Assembly (NCBI GenBank): GCA_021804655.1
Contig: JAJZHE010000009.1
Span: 1 to 36,164, forward strand
Length of the DNA stretch: 36,164 bases
Reading direction: 5' to 3'
Source: Acidobacteriota bacterium
Lineage (GTDB): Bacteria; Acidobacteriota; Terriglobia; Terriglobales; Acidobacteriaceae
Shown here: positions 33,040 through 36,164 of the stretch, piece by piece
Layout: every line of letters begins with the position of its first letter
Numbering within the stretch: position 1 is the first letter of the stretch
Program-made: the position numbers and the translations under genes
Notes under the pieces: generated by a model
Databases searched by the model: none
The model's input: the letters and a program-made list of their open reading frames with translations, nothing else
What the model was told of the DNA's origin: nothing

Positions 33040-33738
33040 TTGAACCAGGTCATTTTTGTTCTTGAGGACGATACGGACATCTCGCGACTGGTGCAGCATC
33101 ATCTTGAAGCGGCAGGATATACGCCGCGCGTTTTCGCTTCCACGGCACACCTGATTCCAGAGGCGGAGCGCCAGATGCCCGCGCTCTTTCTCCTCGATAT
33201 CATGGTCCCCGGCGGAGATGGTCTGGATGTCTGCCGCAGGCTGCGCAACCACAGCATGCTGGCCTCGATTCCGATCATCTTTGTCACCGCGCGCGCGGCG
33301 GAAAACGACCGCATTCTGGGGCTGGAGCTGGGTGCCGACGACTACATCACCAAACCGTTTTCCACGCGCGAGCTGCTGGCGCGCGTCAAGGCTGTCCTGC
33401 GCCGGTTTGAGCGACCGGCCAACGTCTCCGTGCTCCGTTTCGATGAGATTGAAGTGGACGCCAACGCCATGCAACTGCATGTCCGCGGCGAGCTGACCAC
33501 AACCACCGCGACCGAGTTTCGCCTGCTCGATTATCTTGCGCGGCATCCGGGACGCGTCTTCAGCCGCGACCATCTGCTGGATGCTGTGTGGGGCGATGCG
33601 CGCTTTGTCACGCCGCGATCGGTCGATGTCTACGTACGTCGAATTCGTGAGAAGATCGAGCTGGATGCGGAGAATCCGCGCTATCTGAAGACAGTGCGCG
33701 GGGCTGGATATCGTTTCGAAATCGCAAAGAACGGGTAA
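33040..33738 (+). CDS. phoB: Phosphate regulon response regulator PhoB
   Basis: A 232-aa OmpR/PhoB-type response regulator. Receiver residues are Asp10-Asp11, phospho-acceptor Asp53 (LLDIMVPGGDG), Thr83 and Lys105 (DYITKPFSTREL). The winged helix ends in TATEFRLLDYLARHPGRVFS, RSVDVYVRRIREKI and KTVRGAGYRFE, close to PhoB. TTG at 33040 is chosen because AGGAAAG precedes it and it gives the normal length; an in-frame ATG at 32989 has no such site. Its stop overlaps the phoR start by 1 bp (TAATG), and pstS follows phoR, supporting the PhoB assignment. Confidence 0.92.
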   Translation: MNQVIFVLEDDTDISRLVQHHLEAAGYTPRVFASTAHLIPEAERQMPALFLLDIMVPGGDGLDVCRRLRNHSMLASIPIIFVTARAAENDRILGLELGADDYITKPFSTRELLARVKAVLRRFERPANVSVLRFDEIEVDANAMQLHVRGELTTTTATEFRLLDYLARHPGRVFSRDHLLDAVWGDARFVTPRSVDVYVRRIREKIELDAENPRYLKTVRGAGYRFEIAKNG

Positions 33739-35207
33739 TGTCACCTGCGCACAGTGTGAATTTTGGAAAGAGCGAGTTCAAGTTGAAACGCAAGGTATTT
33801 TCCAAACTGCTTGGGCTGTTTGCGCTGCTGCTTGTCTTTCACGCAGTGGTCATTGAGATTCTCTTTCATCGCATCGTACAGAACGCGGCATCGCGTCCGG
33901 AGCATGTGGTTGGCCAGGAGGCGGTGCTTTCCGGCCTGGCCGCTCTGGTGCTGGCCATGCTGCTGGCCGCGTGGTTCTCCCACAGCATCTCGCTGCGGAT
34001 CAAACGTATGGTGGACTTTGCGCTGCGCATTGCGGAGGGCCATCTGGATGCGCGCCTGGAAGAGCGCGAAGAAGATGAATTGACCGTGATGGCCAAGGCG
34101 CTCAACGTAACGGCCACACAACTGGAGACCAGCTTCTCCGAACTCGACAATCGGCGACGCGAACTGGCGGCCTTGCTCGATTCCATGCAGGAGGCCGTCG
34201 TCGCCATCAGCGCAGAGCGGCGTGTGAGCTGGAGCAACGCCGTGATGCAGCGCATGGCCGGAACCCAGATTCGCCAGGGAGCAAGTCTGGCCTATGCGAT
34301 TCGCGACCCTGAGGTTCTGCATTGTGTGGAGGGTGCGTTGCAGCAGCGGGAAGTGCGCACAGGGCGCGCGATTGCCTTCGTTCCTGGGCGCGTGCTGGAG
34401 ATCAATGCAGCCCCAACTCCTGGAGGCGGCGCCGTGGTCGTTCTGCACGATGTCACCGCAGTCGAGTCGGCGGAGAAATCGCGACGCGATTTCATCGCAA
34501 ACGTCAGTCATGAGCTGCGCACGCCGCTCACCTCCATCTCCGGCTATGTGGAAACGCTGATGGAAGAGAATGCGCCCAATCCGCAGACTACGCGTGAATT
34601 CCTCGCCATCATTCTGAAGAATGCGCAGCGCATGAACCGGCTGACGGAGGATCTGCTGGAGCTGGCCAGCATCGAAAGCAAGGATTATCTGCTCAATCTG
34701 CGCCCCGTCAAGGCGGGCCGGTTGCTGGAGGATGCGGTGGATTCGCTGGCCGGAATGGTGGTCGAGACCGGGGTGCAACTGGAAATCAGTGAGGCAACCG
34801 ATGCGCTGGTCCTGGTAGATGAAGACGCCCTGACGCAAGTCTTCGGGAACCTCATCGAAAACGCCATGAAATATGGCCGCTCCGATGGCAGAATCATCCT
34901 TTCCGCCCTGGAACGTGAGGGCGAGGTTGAGTTTTCCGTGCAGGACTTCGGTCCGGGAATTGCCTCGGCACATCTGGAGCGCATCTTTGAACGCTTCTAT
35001 CGTGTGGACAAGGCGCGCTCCCGTGAATCCGGTGGAACCGGACTGGGGCTGGCCATTGTCAAGCATCTTGTTCAGGCGCATGGAGGTCGCATCTGGGCGG
35101 AGAGTGAGCTTGGTTCCGGGACGACATTCCATTTCACGATTCCAGTCGCGACCACTCCTGCATCGCATCCGCTCATCGCCGAAACCCATGAACATCCTAC
35201 AAAATAA
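33738..35207 (+). CDS. phoR: Phosphate regulon sensor kinase PhoR
   Basis: A 489-aa histidine kinase. Two helices close together (LLGLFALLLVFHAVVIEILF and SGLAALVLAMLLAAWF) leave only a short periplasmic loop, as in PhoR, which senses phosphate through PstSCAB/PhoU. HAMP (about 80-132), PAS (about 142-240), HisKA with His258 (NVSHELRTPLTSISGYVETL) and HATPase (VFGNLIENAMKYG, QDFGPGIA, IFERFYRVDKARS, GTGLGLAIVKHLVQAHGG) follow in order. Translation is coupled to phoB by TAATG. A TTG at 33783 is an alternative start that begins right before the first helix. Confidence 0.93.
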   Translation: MSPAHSVNFGKSEFKLKRKVFSKLLGLFALLLVFHAVVIEILFHRIVQNAASRPEHVVGQEAVLSGLAALVLAMLLAAWFSHSISLRIKRMVDFALRIAEGHLDARLEEREEDELTVMAKALNVTATQLETSFSELDNRRRELAALLDSMQEAVVAISAERRVSWSNAVMQRMAGTQIRQGASLAYAIRDPEVLHCVEGALQQREVRTGRAIAFVPGRVLEINAAPTPGGGAVVVLHDVTAVESAEKSRRDFIANVSHELRTPLTSISGYVETLMEENAPNPQTTREFLAIILKNAQRMNRLTEDLLELASIESKDYLLNLRPVKAGRLLEDAVDSLAGMVVETGVQLEISEATDALVLVDEDALTQVFGNLIENAMKYGRSDGRIILSALEREGEVEFSVQDFGPGIASAHLERIFERFYRVDKARSRESGGTGLGLAIVKHLVQAHGGRIWAESELGSGTTFHFTIPVATTPASHPLIAETHEHPTK

Positions 35208-35290
35208 TGCTGAAGACCAGGGTGAATTCAAACGTCCTTAACAAAGCTGTTGAACAATGAATCAGGCATAATTTGCCCTGAGGAGCACGT
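35208..35290 (+). promoter_or_regulatory. pstS promoter region
   Basis: This AT-rich 83-bp spacer has CATAAT (5 of 6 to the -10 consensus) at 35267-35272, no -35 at the right distance, and AGGAG at 35281-35285. A missing -35 is typical of PhoB-activated promoters. TTCAAAC-GTCC-TTAACAA upstream could be a degenerate Pho-box-like pair, but it does not match CTGTCAT well. Confidence 0.4.
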
Positions 35291-36164
35291 GTGAACAAGA
35301 GTAAGCGTATTTCAACCTGTCTGATGGCAGCCGTGATGGTAGCGGTGAGCGCGCAATGTGCAATGGCGCAGAAGCTGACCGGTGCCGGATCCACCTTCGA
35401 CTATCCGATCTTCGCCAAGTGGTTCAGCGAATACAGCCAGGCGCATCCCGGCGTTGAGATCAACTATCAGTCCATTGGATCGGGCGGCGGCATTCAGCAG
35501 GTCTCGAATGGACTGGTGGACTTCGGCGCCAGCGATGGCCCCATGACAGATGCGCAGCTTGCCCAGTCCAAGGTCAAGCTGGTTCACATTCCGGTCGTGC
35601 TCGGCGCAGACGTTCCGGCCTTTAACGTTCCCGGCGTCACCAATCTGCGCTTTTCTGGCGAAACGTTGGCAAATATCTATCTTGGAAAGATCAAGACGTG
35701 GAATGATCCACGCATCGCTCAGGACAACCCGAATGTGAAGCTGCCCGCGATGGCCATCACCGTCGTTCATCGTGCAGATGGAAGCGGAACAACGTACATC
35801 TTTGTGGACTATTTGAGTAAGGTGAGTCCGGAGTGGAAGTCGGGGCCAGGCGTAGGCACGTCGATCAATTGGCCTGTGGGGATTGGCGGAAAGGGAAATG
35901 AGGGCGTCACCGGGCTGCTTCGTCAGATCCCTGGGTCCATCGGATACATTGAGCTGACCTATGCGCTGCAAAATCACATCAGCTTCGGCACCATCAAGAA
36001 TGCGGCAGGGAACTGGGTGAGTGCTTCGATTGCTGGCGTGACGGAAGCCGCTTCCAGCGTGAAGAATATGCCGTCGGATTTTCGCGTCTCGATCACAAAT
36101 GCACCTGGAGCAACGGCGTATCCCATCTCCAGCTTCTCCTGGATGCTGGTGCCGGTGAAGGCGC
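35291..36164 (+). CDS. pstS: Phosphate-binding protein PstS (truncated by the window edge)
   Basis: Periplasmic substrate-binding subunit of the PstSCAB phosphate ABC importer. The GTG start has AGGAG 5 bp upstream; a signal peptide (STCLMAAVMVAVSAQCAMAQ) precedes KLTGAGSTFDYPIFAKWF. Phosphate-loop motifs are present: GAGST, SIGSGGGI, DFGASDGPM and RADGSGTT. 291 codons are visible without a stop; the C-terminus lies outside the window. It follows phoB-phoR in the same direction, and pstC, pstA and pstB are expected next. Confidence 0.95.
   Translation, partial: MNKSKRISTCLMAAVMVAVSAQCAMAQKLTGAGSTFDYPIFAKWFSEYSQAHPGVEINYQSIGSGGGIQQVSNGLVDFGASDGPMTDAQLAQSKVKLVHIPVVLGADVPAFNVPGVTNLRFSGETLANIYLGKIKTWNDPRIAQDNPNVKLPAMAITVVHRADGSGTTYIFVDYLSKVSPEWKSGPGVGTSINWPVGIGGKGNEGVTGLLRQIPGSIGYIELTYALQNHISFGTIKNAAGNWVSASIAGVTEAASSVKNMPSDFRVSITNAPGATAYPISSFSWMLVPVKA

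Overview
The window looks like a chromosomal segment of an Acidobacteriota member, probably class Terriglobia (Granulicella, Edaphobacter, Terriglobus, Acidobacterium relatives). I infer this from the moderately high GC content, frequent GTG and TTG starts, a single-repeat TauE/SafE protein, a small Fis-type protein next to CvpA and PurC, a standalone secretin, and pyrimidine-rich intergenic repeat DNA of a kind I associate with these genomes. Nothing here fixes the genus. I see no CRISPR array, prophage, insertion sequence or rRNA. Both ends are cut: the left edge lies just upstream of nadE and the right edge truncates pstS.

Layout. (1) 119-2844, plus strand: glutamine-dependent NAD synthetase and a secreted DsbA-like thioredoxin, closed by a strong hairpin. 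(2) 2845-3271: a non-coding stretch with a terminal-inverted-repeat element, a pyrimidine-rich tract with a short palindrome, and a 25-bp sequence also found at the left edge of the window. (3) 3272-13226, minus strand, transcribed smc -> purC -> cvpA -> fis-like -> HAD phosphatase -> secretin -> methyltransferase; fis/HAD/secretin are tightly packed and HAD/secretin overlap by 4 bp. (4) 13646-18162: an unassigned ATP-grasp protein, a convergent AsnC/Lrp regulator, histidine ammonia-lyase (hutH) divergent from it, and a sugar-1-phosphate transferase with a repetitive C-terminus. (5) 18187-26327, minus strand: response regulator -> sensor kinase -> TolC-type channel -> AcrA-type lipoprotein -> RND pump. 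(6) 26629-30222, plus strand: a secreted beta-propeller protein with a textbook terminator, a GT4 glycosyltransferase and a polytopic GT-C-like glycosyltransferase, abutting tRNA-Arg(CCU). (7) 30325-36164: a PagL-like outer-membrane lipid A deacylase, ispG, a half-size TauE/SafE protein, then PhoB-PhoR-PstS.

How the genes connect. The clearest circuit is the efflux locus. The same direct repeat (CTTMAGCC-N4-TTMAGC, two 7-bp half-sites 11 bp apart) lies upstream of the response regulator gene and again upstream of the pump genes, overlapping the kinase stop codon. This suggests that one OmpR-type regulator controls both itself and the pump. The regulator mRNA may be leaderless. The PhoB-PhoR-PstS block is an ordinary phosphate-starvation module. 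Envelope functions (secretin, RND pump, sugar transferase, glycosyltransferases, PagL) are common in the window.

The points most worth a second look are the paired operators of the efflux locus, the orphan ATP-grasp protein, the fis-HAD-secretin operon, an acidic insertion in the SMC head, a 24-residue tandem duplication in CvpA, a CRP-type palindrome upstream of purC, DnaA boxes upstream of smc, and the non-coding repeat cluster at 2.9-3.3 kb.
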